Assembly: GCF_020089865.1 (NCBI RefSeq)
Contig: NZ_JAIRBM010000006.1
Span: forward strand, 186,001-250,000
Source: Microvirga puerhi
Lineage (GTDB): Bacteria > Pseudomonadota > Alphaproteobacteria > Rhizobiales > Beijerinckiaceae
Direction of reading: 5' to 3'
DNA: 64,000 nucleotides
Positions 57,546 to 64,000 of the stretch are shown one piece after another. Numbering within the stretch: the stretch's first letter is position 1; every line of letters starts with the position of its first letter. Under the pieces are notes generated by a model that did no database searches, was not told where the DNA came from, and was given only the letters and a program-made list of their open reading frames with translations. A program made the translations under genes and the position numbers.

Positions 57546-58229
57546 ATGCGGCATTGGCGCGCGCCATTCGATCGGCAGGGCTATCACCACGGCAACCTCA
57601 AGGAGGCCCTGATCGAGGCGGCACAGCGGTTCATCGCCGAGCGCGGCCTCGGCGGCTTCACCCTGGCCGATGCCGCCAAACTCGTCGGCGTGACCCCGGC
57701 GGCGCTCTACCGGCATTTCCGTGGCCGCGACGCCCTGGTGGCCGAGGTCGCGTTCCGGGGCTTCAATCAGCTTGCCGAGCGGCTCGGCCGGGCCCTGACG
57801 AGCGCCGGCACGCCGCTTGAGCGCTTCACCCGCATGGGGGAGGCCTATCTCGCCTTCGCCGAGCAGGAGCCCGGATTCTACGCGGCCATGTTTTCCCCCC
57901 GCCCGGCCGAGGCCGAGACCTGTGGGCCGCCCTGGGCTCGCGGTCCCAAGTCAAAGGCGGAGGAAGGCTCCGAAGCCCCTCCCGGCGCCGCCTTCGGCTT
58001 CCTGGTAAAGGCCCTCTCCGAGACGTTCCCGGACGGTTTCAAGGACGTGGATGTGCGCTTCATCGCCATCGAGGTCTGGGCCCTCTCCCATGGCATCGCG
58101 ACCCTCGATGCGGCGGGACAGCTCCCAAAAGGCCCAGGATTGCCCGATAAGTACGAACTCCTGCGGGCGGGCGTTCTGGCCCTGGTGCACGGGGCTCTCC
58201 AGCGCGGGCAAGCTGATCCCGAAAAATAA
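57546..58229 (+). CDS. TetR/AcrR-family transcriptional regulator
   Basis: Regulator of 227 residues. The N-terminal TetR HTH (about 17-63: LIEAAQRFIAERGLGGFTLADAAKLVGVTPAALYRHFRGRDALVAEVA) is followed by a C-terminal WHG-like ligand domain (FTRMGEAYLAFAEQEPGFYAAMFSP). The ATG at 57546 is chosen; an in-frame TTG at 57519 with AGGG upstream is possible. Targets are unknown; a palindrome between it and the next gene is one candidate site. Confidence 0.9.
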   Translation: MRHWRAPFDRQGYHHGNLKEALIEAAQRFIAERGLGGFTLADAAKLVGVTPAALYRHFRGRDALVAEVAFRGFNQLAERLGRALTSAGTPLERFTRMGEAYLAFAEQEPGFYAAMFSPRPAEAETCGPPWARGPKSKAEEGSEAPPGAAFGFLVKALSETFPDGFKDVDVRFIAIEVWALSHGIATLDAAGQLPKGPGLPDKYELLRAGVLALVHGALQRGQADPEK

Positions 58230-58271
58230 AGCGTTCCTCGATCGACGCCTCTTGAAAGCGCCAAAATCGAT

Positions 58272-58304
58272 CCGCATGTTAATGTTGTTAGCATTAACAT
58301 GCGG
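58272..58304. promoter_or_regulatory. Perfect 13-bp inverted repeat at the DUF2852 ribosome-binding site
   Basis: CCGCATGTTAATG-N7-CATTAACATGCGG ends 8 bp before the DUF2852 start codon, so the right arm runs into the ribosome-binding bases (GCGGGA). In RNA it would fold into a long stem hiding the initiation region; in DNA it would be a good dimer-protein operator. It also sits 43 bp downstream of the TetR gene. Confidence 0.65.
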
Positions 58305-58312
58305 GAACTGCG

Positions 58313-58831
58313 ATGTCTGACTCTGCTTCCACCGCCTGGAACTCCGGCTCCGGCTTTCCAGGCTCGGGTCCTACGGGATCCGGTCGTTCCGGGCCCTGGA
58401 ACAACGGCGCTCACCATCACCGCTGCGGGCGTCCGCCCCGACGCGCTCTTGAGATCGCCGGCATTGTCCTGGCCTTCATCTGGTTCTGGCCGCTTGCGGT
58501 CGCTTATCTGGTCTGGAAAGTCATGGGATATCCAAAATTCGATGAGGCGAAGGCCTTCTTCCGCGAGAACTTCGGCCGCCCGATCGACGACCTGTTCGCC
58601 TATCGTCACCAGGGCGCCGCCGGCTTCGGGTATGGCTCCGGCAATGCGGCTTTCGACGAATACCGCCGCCGCGAGATCGAGCGTCTCGAAGAGGAGCGCC
58701 GCAAGCTCGACGAGGAAGCTCGCGAGTTCCGCGCGTTCGTCGAGGAGCTGAAGCGCGCCAAGGACCGTGAGGAGTTCGATGCGTTCATGGCCAAGCGCCG
58801 CGCCGACCGGAACGGTCCGCAGAACGCCTAA
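58313..58831 (+). CDS. DUF2852 membrane protein
   Basis: Protein of 172 residues: a Ser/Gly/Pro-rich N-terminus (about 1-42), one hydrophobic helix (ALEIAGIVLAFIWFWPLAVAYLVWKVMGYP, about 44-73), then a charged helical region EYRRREIERLEEERRKLDEEAREFRAFVEELK that is probably a coiled coil. This layout fits DUF2852, common in Hyphomicrobiales and of unknown function. Initiation is directly behind the palindrome. Confidence 0.87.
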   Translation: MSDSASTAWNSGSGFPGSGPTGSGRSGPWNNGAHHHRCGRPPRRALEIAGIVLAFIWFWPLAVAYLVWKVMGYPKFDEAKAFFRENFGRPIDDLFAYRHQGAAGFGYGSGNAAFDEYRRREIERLEEERRKLDEEAREFRAFVEELKRAKDREEFDAFMAKRRADRNGPQNA

Positions 58832-58874
58832 GCTGCGAGTCTTCCGGCGAGAACTTGGCTTCTCCCGAAACAAG

Positions 58875-58903
58875 CGGGGCGCCTGAAAGGGCGCCCCGTT
58901 CTT
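58875..58903 (+). terminator. Rho-independent terminator after DUF2852
   Basis: CGGGGCGCC-TGAAAG-GGCGCCCCG, a perfect 9-bp GC stem, followed by TTCTT, about 45 bp after the DUF2852 stop. It lies in the convergent gap with the P-loop kinase gene and could also stop leftward transcripts. Confidence 0.85.
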
Positions 58904-58928
58904 GTGACTGCTGCAAAGATACCAGCCC

Positions 58929-59435
58929 TCATGGATCTCCGGCTCCGCCGTCGATCTCCCCGAGAAACGCGACCACCCGGTCGGCAGCCTGATCAGGCGA
59001 GAGGCGAGCTGTGTCGATGATGAGATCGCTGAAGGGCCGAGCATCGTATCCCTCGGCATACATCTCGACGATGCGGGCCCTCTCCGCCTGTTCGAGCTTC
59101 CGCTCTCCACGGTCGGCGAGCGCCACGTCGAGGGGCGGAGCGAGCGTGACTACAACAAAGCGTGCTCTGTGGCAGGTACAGGCGTGTCTGAGCCGCTCAT
59201 AATCGGCATCCTCCAAGGGATAGGCGGCGATCAGAAAGCGAGCGCTGAGGCTCGCGATATGCGCCTCGATACGTCGCAGCGCAGCCTCGATCCTCGTCGC
59301 CAGCGGCGCATCGTCCGGTGCATCGTGATCGTCCCCATCGATGAAGACCGCGTCCTGCAGGCATCGCGAGAGGGCAAGACCCAAAGTGGTCTTGCCGCTG
59401 TTGATGGGACCGTTGATCAGAACGACCGTCGTCAT
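58929..59435 (-). CDS. P-loop kinase-like ATPase, unknown substrate
   Basis: Protein of 168 residues with an intact Walker A (LINGPINSGKTTLGLALS, about 6-23) and an acidic stretch FIDGDDHDAPDD where shikimate and gluconate kinases bind substrate. A LID-like arginine-rich segment (DRGERKLEQAERARIVEMY) is near 110-130. The size and order fit small nucleotide/shikimate-type kinases, but no family signature is complete. It starts 9 bp after rdgB on the same strand, so the two are likely cotranscribed; a role in nucleotide or metabolite repair is a guess. Confidence 0.8.
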   Translation of the reverse strand: MTTVVLINGPINSGKTTLGLALSRCLQDAVFIDGDDHDAPDDAPLATRIEAALRRIEAHIASLSARFLIAAYPLEDADYERLRHACTCHRARFVVVTLAPPLDVALADRGERKLEQAERARIVEMYAEGYDARPFSDLIIDTARLSPDQAADRVVAFLGEIDGGAGDP

Positions 59436-59444
59436 CCGCCTTTC

Positions 59445-60089
59445 TCAGGCTTTCTGCAGGCAACCCGCCGCCAGTGTCAGAAAGGCCCTCGCCCGGTGTG
59501 ACAGCGCCTGAGGCGCAGGCTCGGACCAGTCGATCCCGTGCTTGCGCTCGGAGGACAGCTCGCCGAAGGTCTCGGTGAATCCGTCCGGCTGGAACATGGG
59601 ATCGTAGCCGAATCCTTGCGTTCCGCGCGGCGGCCAGACCACTTTGCCGAAAACGCGGCCTTCAAAGAGTTCCTCGTGCCCATCGGGCCAGGCGATCACC
59701 AGCGCCGACACGAAATGGGCCTTGCGATTGCCCGCCTCCGTGACGCCCCGCTTCTGCAATTCACGCTCGACGCGCTGCATGGCGGCGAAGAAGTCCTTGG
59801 CTGGCCCGGCCCAGTCCGCTGTGAAAAGCCCTGGAGCCCCATCGAGGGCATCGACACACAGGCCGGAATCGTCGGACAGGGCTGGCAGTCCCGTGGCCTG
59901 AGCAGCCGCGTGAGCTTTGATGGCGGCGTTCTCGGAAAACATATGGCCTGTCTCCGCCGGCACGGGCAAACCGAGCTCGCCCGCCGACACCGCCTCGACG
60001 CCGAACGGCGCGAACAGCTCCTGCATCTCGCGGAGTTTGCCGGGATTGTGAGTGGCGATGACGACCTTTCCGGTCAGCGGACGGGGCAT
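59445..60089 (-). CDS. rdgB: XTP/dITP diphosphatase (non-canonical purine NTP pyrophosphatase)
   Basis: Removes deaminated purine nucleotides from the pool; 214 residues. [75 protein letters not shown] and LSHRARAF are the HAM1 blocks. It lies 3 bp after the secreted hydrolase gene and 9 bp before the kinase gene, an operon of unusual composition; rph is one gene further upstream. Confidence 0.97.
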   Translation of the reverse strand: MPRPLTGKVVIATHNPGKLREMQELFAPFGVEAVSAGELGLPVPAETGHMFSENAAIKAHAAAQATGLPALSDDSGLCVDALDGAPGLFTADWAGPAKDFFAAMQRVERELQKRGVTEAGNRKAHFVSALVIAWPDGHEELFEGRVFGKVVWPPRGTQGFGYDPMFQPDGFTETFGELSSERKHGIDWSEPAPQALSHRARAFLTLAAGCLQKA

Positions 60090-60092
60090 GGC

Positions 60093-61091
60093 TTAGTTCC
60101 GGGCTAGCAAGTGATGAGTGACGGACGATCGAACGCTCTCGATGGCGGAGGCCAGAGCTGCGGCATTCCCGCCATAAGAGGCACCGCGCTCCATACACGT
60201 GCGCAGGTAAGACGAGATGCCGGACGGCGGGATAGAGCTATTGTCGTCCCACCGCCGCGCCATCAAGCGTGGTTCGAGTTCGATATCGAGGCCGCATTTC
60301 CGGGCCGTCTGGGCTCTGGGCAAATATCTGAGGTCGGTCGGGAGATCGAACCCATGATGGGCATTCGGGAAGATTTGAAAACTCACCGGAGAACCATGGC
60401 TCTCGAAAAAGGCGGCGTAACGCCGACAATGCTCTGCAGGTGTGAAATCATCCTCTTGCCCTAGCAGGAAGACGATCGGTGCCTGCGTCGTCCGGCTCGC
60501 AAGATAGGGAATGGAACAGGACGAATAGAAGGCGATGTGCAGGGCAAAGCGAAGGTCGTCTTTCGCGACCGATCGGCGAAATGGCTCAAGCGCCGTGTAC
60601 AGGGCAAGCTGGCCGCCCTTGGAGAAGCCCATGATACCGATCTTCTTCGGATCGACCTTCGGATGGGTCGCAAGAAGATTGAGCGCCGCGAAAGCATCCG
60701 CCACACTTGCGGCCAGCGGCAGCCGGCTCTGGTCGTCACCGGTCGCAGCAAATCCCCTGGGGGTGAAACTGTCGACGATGAAGGTGGCAACGCCCATCTC
60801 GTTCAAGCGCTGGGCCCACGCCCCCTCACGTCCCGGAAGAATGCCACCACTGCCGTGCATGATGACCATCGCCGGGCCGGGTGCAGTGGTGCCGGAGGGA
60901 ACGTGCAACGCGCCTGCAATGGCCGTGGCAGTGCCGCTCCCCTCCATCAGTTCGGTCGGGCCGCGCGGCGTTATCGACATGAAGGAAATTGCTCCGGACG
61001 GCTCTCCGGAAAGGTCAGCAAGCACGTCCGCCGTGGCTGGGAACAGCGATGAACCCAGCAACAGGAAGAGACACGAGATCAGACGGAGCAT
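60093..61091 (-). CDS. Secreted dienelactone-hydrolase-like alpha/beta hydrolase
   Basis: Exported hydrolase of 332 residues. The signal peptide is MLRLISCLFLLLGSSLFPATA (about 21). The catalytic Ser is in GFSKGGQLALYTA, the Asp in LLGQEDDFTPAEHC, and the His in NAHHGFDLP; VIMHGSGGILPGREGAWAQRL supplies the oxyanion region. Substrate is unknown. The ATG at 61091 (AAGGG upstream) is preferred over a GTG three codons earlier. It sits between rph and rdgB, usually close neighbours in this order, so it looks inserted there. Confidence 0.88.
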   Translation of the reverse strand: MLRLISCLFLLLGSSLFPATADVLADLSGEPSGAISFMSITPRGPTELMEGSGTATAIAGALHVPSGTTAPGPAMVIMHGSGGILPGREGAWAQRLNEMGVATFIVDSFTPRGFAATGDDQSRLPLAASVADAFAALNLLATHPKVDPKKIGIMGFSKGGQLALYTALEPFRRSVAKDDLRFALHIAFYSSCSIPYLASRTTQAPIVFLLGQEDDFTPAEHCRRYAAFFESHGSPVSFQIFPNAHHGFDLPTDLRYLPRAQTARKCGLDIELEPRLMARRWDDNSSIPPSGISSYLRTCMERGASYGGNAAALASAIESVRSSVTHHLLARN

Positions 61092-61163
61092 GACAGGCAC
61101 CCTTAGCGTTTCCGAGGATAGATCCGATCGCCGCGCGCCACGCCCGTAGGAAGCCTCGATATC

Positions 61164-61880
61164 CTACGACGCGACGACTTTTTTCTGCATCTCCACGAGC
61201 TGCGCCACGCCGGTTTTCGCCAGACGCAGGAGGCTCAGGAATTCTTCCTCAGAAAACGGCTTTCCTTCCGCCGTACCTTGCACCTCCACGAGCCCGCCGG
61301 AGCCGGTGATCACGAAATTGGCGTCGGTCTCTGCCGCTGAATCTTCCGCGTAATCGAGGTCGAGAACCGGCGTCCCCTGATAGATCCCGCAAGAGATCGC
61401 CGCGACAGGCTCCCGCAATGGATTGATCGAAATGATTGAGCGGCCCTGCATCCAGGTGAAGCAATCATGAAGGGCGACCCAGGCTCCGGTGATGGAGGCC
61501 GTCCGGGTGCCGCCATCGGCCTGGATCACGTCGCAGTCGATCACGATCTGGCGCTCGCCGATGGCGGGCAGGTTCACGACCGCGCGCAAGGAGCGGCCTA
61601 TGAGGCGCTGGATCTCCTGCGTGCGTCCGGAAGGCTTGCCCGAATTCACTTCACGGCGCGTGCGCTCATGGGTAGCGCGCGGTAGCATGGCATATTCGGC
61701 CGTGACCCAACCCTTGCCGGTGCCGCGCAGCCACGGCGGTCCCTTCTCTTCCAGGGAGGCTGTGCACAGCACGCGGGTATTGCCGAAGGACACGAGGCAG
61801 GACCCTTCCGCGTAACGGGCGACGCCACGCTCCAGGGTCACGGGGCGCAACTGATCGGCAGCACGTTGGGAAGGGCGCAT
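61164..61880 (-). CDS. rph: Ribonuclease PH
   Basis: Phosphorolytic 3' tRNA-trimming exonuclease; 238 residues. [33 protein letters not shown], the phosphate-binding [48 protein letters not shown] and [18 protein letters not shown] are diagnostic. It is divergent from hrcA across 155 bp, the usual rph/hrcA arrangement in Rhizobiales. Confidence 0.98.
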   Translation of the reverse strand: MRPSQRAADQLRPVTLERGVARYAEGSCLVSFGNTRVLCTASLEEKGPPWLRGTGKGWVTAEYAMLPRATHERTRREVNSGKPSGRTQEIQRLIGRSLRAVVNLPAIGERQIVIDCDVIQADGGTRTASITGAWVALHDCFTWMQGRSIISINPLREPVAAISCGIYQGTPVLDLDYAEDSAAETDANFVITGSGGLVEVQGTAEGKPFSEEEFLSLLRLAKTGVAQLVEMQKKVVAS

Positions 61881-62035
61881 CGTTTCGTCTCCATAAGGTC
61901 TAGCTGCTCATATCGACCCTGAGCCGGATCGGCAAGGAGACCGGCTCCGGCAGAGCCGTGTGGGGTTGCGCTTGAGCCTACCCCCCTTCACATAATAAGA
62001 TTGCGAGACAGAGAGTTGAGGTTCGACCGCCTGCA

Positions 62036-63127
62036 ATGAATTGGCAAAGCCCATCCGCCGCGTCCGGTGAAATTCGTGCCATGGCGGAATTGAACGACCG
62101 TTCGCGAGAGATCTTCCGCCAGATCGTCGAGAGTTATCTCATGACGGGCGAGCCGGTGGGTTCGCGCAACCTGTCGCGCATTCTGCCGATGGCCCTTTCT
62201 CCAGCCTCGATTCGCAACGTCATGTCCGACCTGGAGACGGCCGGACTGATCTTTGCGCCGCACACAAGCGCCGGGCGCCTCCCGACGGAGATAGGCCTGC
62301 GCTTCTTCGTCGATGCGATGATGGAAATCGGGGACGTCAGCCAGGAGGAACGGGGGCGCATCGAGGCGCAGATGAGAGCCGCGGCTTCGGGACATACCCT
62401 GGAGACGGCCCTCGGTGAGGCCTCCGCTCTTCTGTCGGGCGTGTCCCGCGGCGCAGGCGTGGTGGTGACATCGAAATCGAACGCGCGACTGCGGCATATC
62501 GAGTTCGTCCGTCTCGACCCGACCCGGGCCCTCGTGGTGCTGGTGGGAGAAGACGGGTCCGTAGAAAACCGACTTCTCGACCTGCCAGTGGGCCTGCCCG
62601 CCAGCGCCCTCGTGGAGGCGGGAAATTTTTTGAACGCCCGGATCCGCAGCAAGACCCTGGCAGACCTGAAATTGGAGATCGCCGCGCGGCGCACGGACAT
62701 GGAGCGCGAGCTCGACGCGCTCACGGCGAAGCTCGTCGAGGCCGGGCTTGCGACCACGGTCGGGGCTGCGGATTCCCGCCAATTGATCGTCCGCGGGCAG
62801 GCCAATCTGCTCGAGGATCTCAAGGCGGCGGAGGACCTGGAGCGCATCCGCCTCCTGTTCGAGGACCTGGAGACCCAGACCGACGTGATCGATCTCCTCA
62901 CCCGCGCCGAGGACGGCGAAGGCGTACGGATCTTCATCGGATCCGAGAACAAACTGTTCTCCCTCTCAGGCTCCTCGATGATCGCCGCCCCCTTCCGGGA
63001 CGCGAGCCAGAAGATCGTCGGGGTGCTCGGGGTCATCGGCCCGACCCGGCTGAACTACGCGCGGATCGTCCCCATGGTCGATTATACGGCCAGGGTCATC
63101 TCGCGGATCCTGGAACAGGGACGGTAA
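62036..63127 (+). CDS. hrcA: Heat-inducible transcriptional repressor HrcA
   Basis: Repressor of chaperone genes through the CIRCE operator; 363 residues. The winged helix ([76 protein letters not shown]) is followed by the GAF-like and IDD domains and the conserved [19 protein letters not shown] near the end. Starts at 62036 (adds 15 residues) and 62081 are both possible. No CIRCE copy was seen before dnaK or grpE in the window, so its local targets, if any, may be elsewhere (for example groESL). Confidence 0.96.
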   Translation: MNWQSPSAASGEIRAMAELNDRSREIFRQIVESYLMTGEPVGSRNLSRILPMALSPASIRNVMSDLETAGLIFAPHTSAGRLPTEIGLRFFVDAMMEIGDVSQEERGRIEAQMRAAASGHTLETALGEASALLSGVSRGAGVVVTSKSNARLRHIEFVRLDPTRALVVLVGEDGSVENRLLDLPVGLPASALVEAGNFLNARIRSKTLADLKLEIAARRTDMERELDALTAKLVEAGLATTVGAADSRQLIVRGQANLLEDLKAAEDLERIRLLFEDLETQTDVIDLLTRAEDGEGVRIFIGSENKLFSLSGSSMIAAPFRDASQKIVGVLGVIGPTRLNYARIVPMVDYTARVISRILEQGR

Positions 63128-63268
63128 GGCGCCCTTAAAATCCACACGCCGCCCCTTATGTCGCAGCGGAGAGCCCGCGGGCCTGATAGGCCGCGTGTCA
63201 CCGACTTCCCTTGGCTTTGGGGGGCCGCCCTGCTATGGGGCCACGACAGTTCTTATATTTGCAGCATT

Positions 63269-64000
63269 ATGACCGCACGCACCTTCGACAATATCCGTAA
63301 CTTCTCGATCGTGGCCCATATCGACCACGGGAAGTCGACGCTCGCCGATCGTCTGATCCAGACGACCGGCGCCCTTTCCGCTCGGGAAATGACGGAGCAG
63401 GTGCTCGACAACATGGATATCGAGCGCGAGCGTGGGATCACCATCAAGGCCCAGACCGTGCGCCTCGAATACAAGGCGCAGGACGGCAAGACGTATATCC
63501 TGAACCTGATGGACACCCCCGGCCACGTGGACTTCGCCTACGAGGTGTCCCGGTCGCTGGCCGCCTGCGAAGGTTCTCTTCTGGTGGTCGATGCCTCCCA
63601 GGGCGTCGAGGCGCAGACCCTCGCCAACGTGTATCAGGCCATCGACGCCAATCACGAGATCGTCCCGGTCCTCAACAAGATCGACCTGCCCGCCGCCGAT
63701 CCGGACCGGATCAAGGAGCAGATCGAGGAGGTCATCGGCATTGACGCGTCCGATGCCGTGCCGATTTCGGCCAAGACTGGTCTCAATATCGAGGGCGTGC
63801 TGGAGGCCATCGTCCAGAAGCTGCCGCCGCCCAAGGGTGATGAGACGGCTCCGCTGAAGGCTTTGCTGGTAGATTCCTGGTACGACGCCTATCTCGGCGT
63901 GGTCGTGCTCGTGCGCATTGTCGACGGCGTGATGAAGAAGGGCCAGACCATCAAGATGATGGGCACCGGCGCCTCCTACAGTCTCGACCGGGTCGGCGTG
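63269..64000 (+). CDS. lepA: Elongation factor 4 (LepA), partial
   Basis: Ribosome back-translocation GTPase; the first 244 residues are present and the gene runs off the right edge. G1 [14 protein letters not shown] (about 16-29), the G2 region [17 protein letters not shown]3 DTPGHVDF (about 79-86), G4 NKIDLP and G5 SAKTG are intact, and domain II begins near residue 190 ([13 protein letters not shown]). The ATG at 63269 ([20 protein letters not shown]) matches family starts. It lies 141 bp after hrcA. Confidence 0.97.
   Translation, partial: MTARTFDNIRNFSIVAHIDHGKSTLADRLIQTTGALSAREMTEQVLDNMDIERERGITIKAQTVRLEYKAQDGKTYILNLMDTPGHVDFAYEVSRSLAACEGSLLVVDASQGVEAQTLANVYQAIDANHEIVPVLNKIDLPAADPDRIKEQIEEVIGIDASDAVPISAKTGLNIEGVLEAIVQKLPPPKGDETAPLKALLVDSWYDAYLGVVVLVRIVDGVMKKGQTIKMMGTGASYSLDRVGV

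Overview
The window is about 63% GC and densely packed, and it looks like core chromosome of an alphaproteobacterium of the order Hyphomicrobiales, most like Methylobacteriaceae such as Microvirga (inference from gene content; no search was run). Clade-typical features are a CP4-like AroA, a malic enzyme fused to a phosphotransacetylase-like domain, OlsB and PmtA lipid enzymes, DUF1127, DUF2852 and DUF2244 proteins, a TIGR02300-type acidic zinc-ribbon protein, AraC-MGMT, and a SAM-II riboswitch. I saw no transposase, integrase, phage gene or CRISPR array.

Left region (1-6.4 kb): the most accessory-looking part. A FadR-type regulator, a peptide-type ABC binding protein and a permease run leftward. 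Two Gfo/Idh/MocA oxidoreductases and a fused ManNAc-6-P epimerase/ROK kinase run rightward with ATGA overlaps. The shared divergent promoter holds a near-perfect operator palindrome. Together these read as a sialic acid or N-acetylmannosamine uptake and catabolism locus.

Housekeeping region (6.4-24.5 kb): a DUF900 lipoprotein hydrolase, DUF1810, tRNA-Ala(GGC), the FYDLN protein, aroA-cmk, a secreted vWA protein, mgsA, a HAD-hrpB operon, a TauE/SafE exporter, maeB diverging from mutS, a lone receiver protein and comM.

Middle region (24.5-46.5 kb): olsB, an SDR protein, queG, a GST, uppP, a small Cys-rich membrane protein, nth/DUF2244, AraC-MGMT, dnaK-YdeI-dnaJ, pmtA-pyrF, two tandem DUF1330 genes with a GNAT gene, dapB, gpmA, alkB, two related secreted proteins of unknown function, a TRIC-like channel, grpE and glnD.

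Right region (46.5-64 kb): a sulfonate-type ABC transporter under a well-matched sigma70 promoter and SAM-II riboswitch with an apparent Shine-Dalgarno-sequestering hairpin, followed by osmC. Then come an LpoA-like lipoprotein, rsmI-yraN, LysR/DUF1127, a lipid kinase, gshB, hemW, a TetR regulator, DUF2852, the rdgB-kinase pair, a secreted hydrolase, rph, hrcA and the start of lepA. The heat-shock genes dnaK/J, grpE and hrcA all lie in the window but are dispersed. Three copies of a palindromic repeat (ends GTCATTCC/GGAATGAC or a shortened form) sit between genes.
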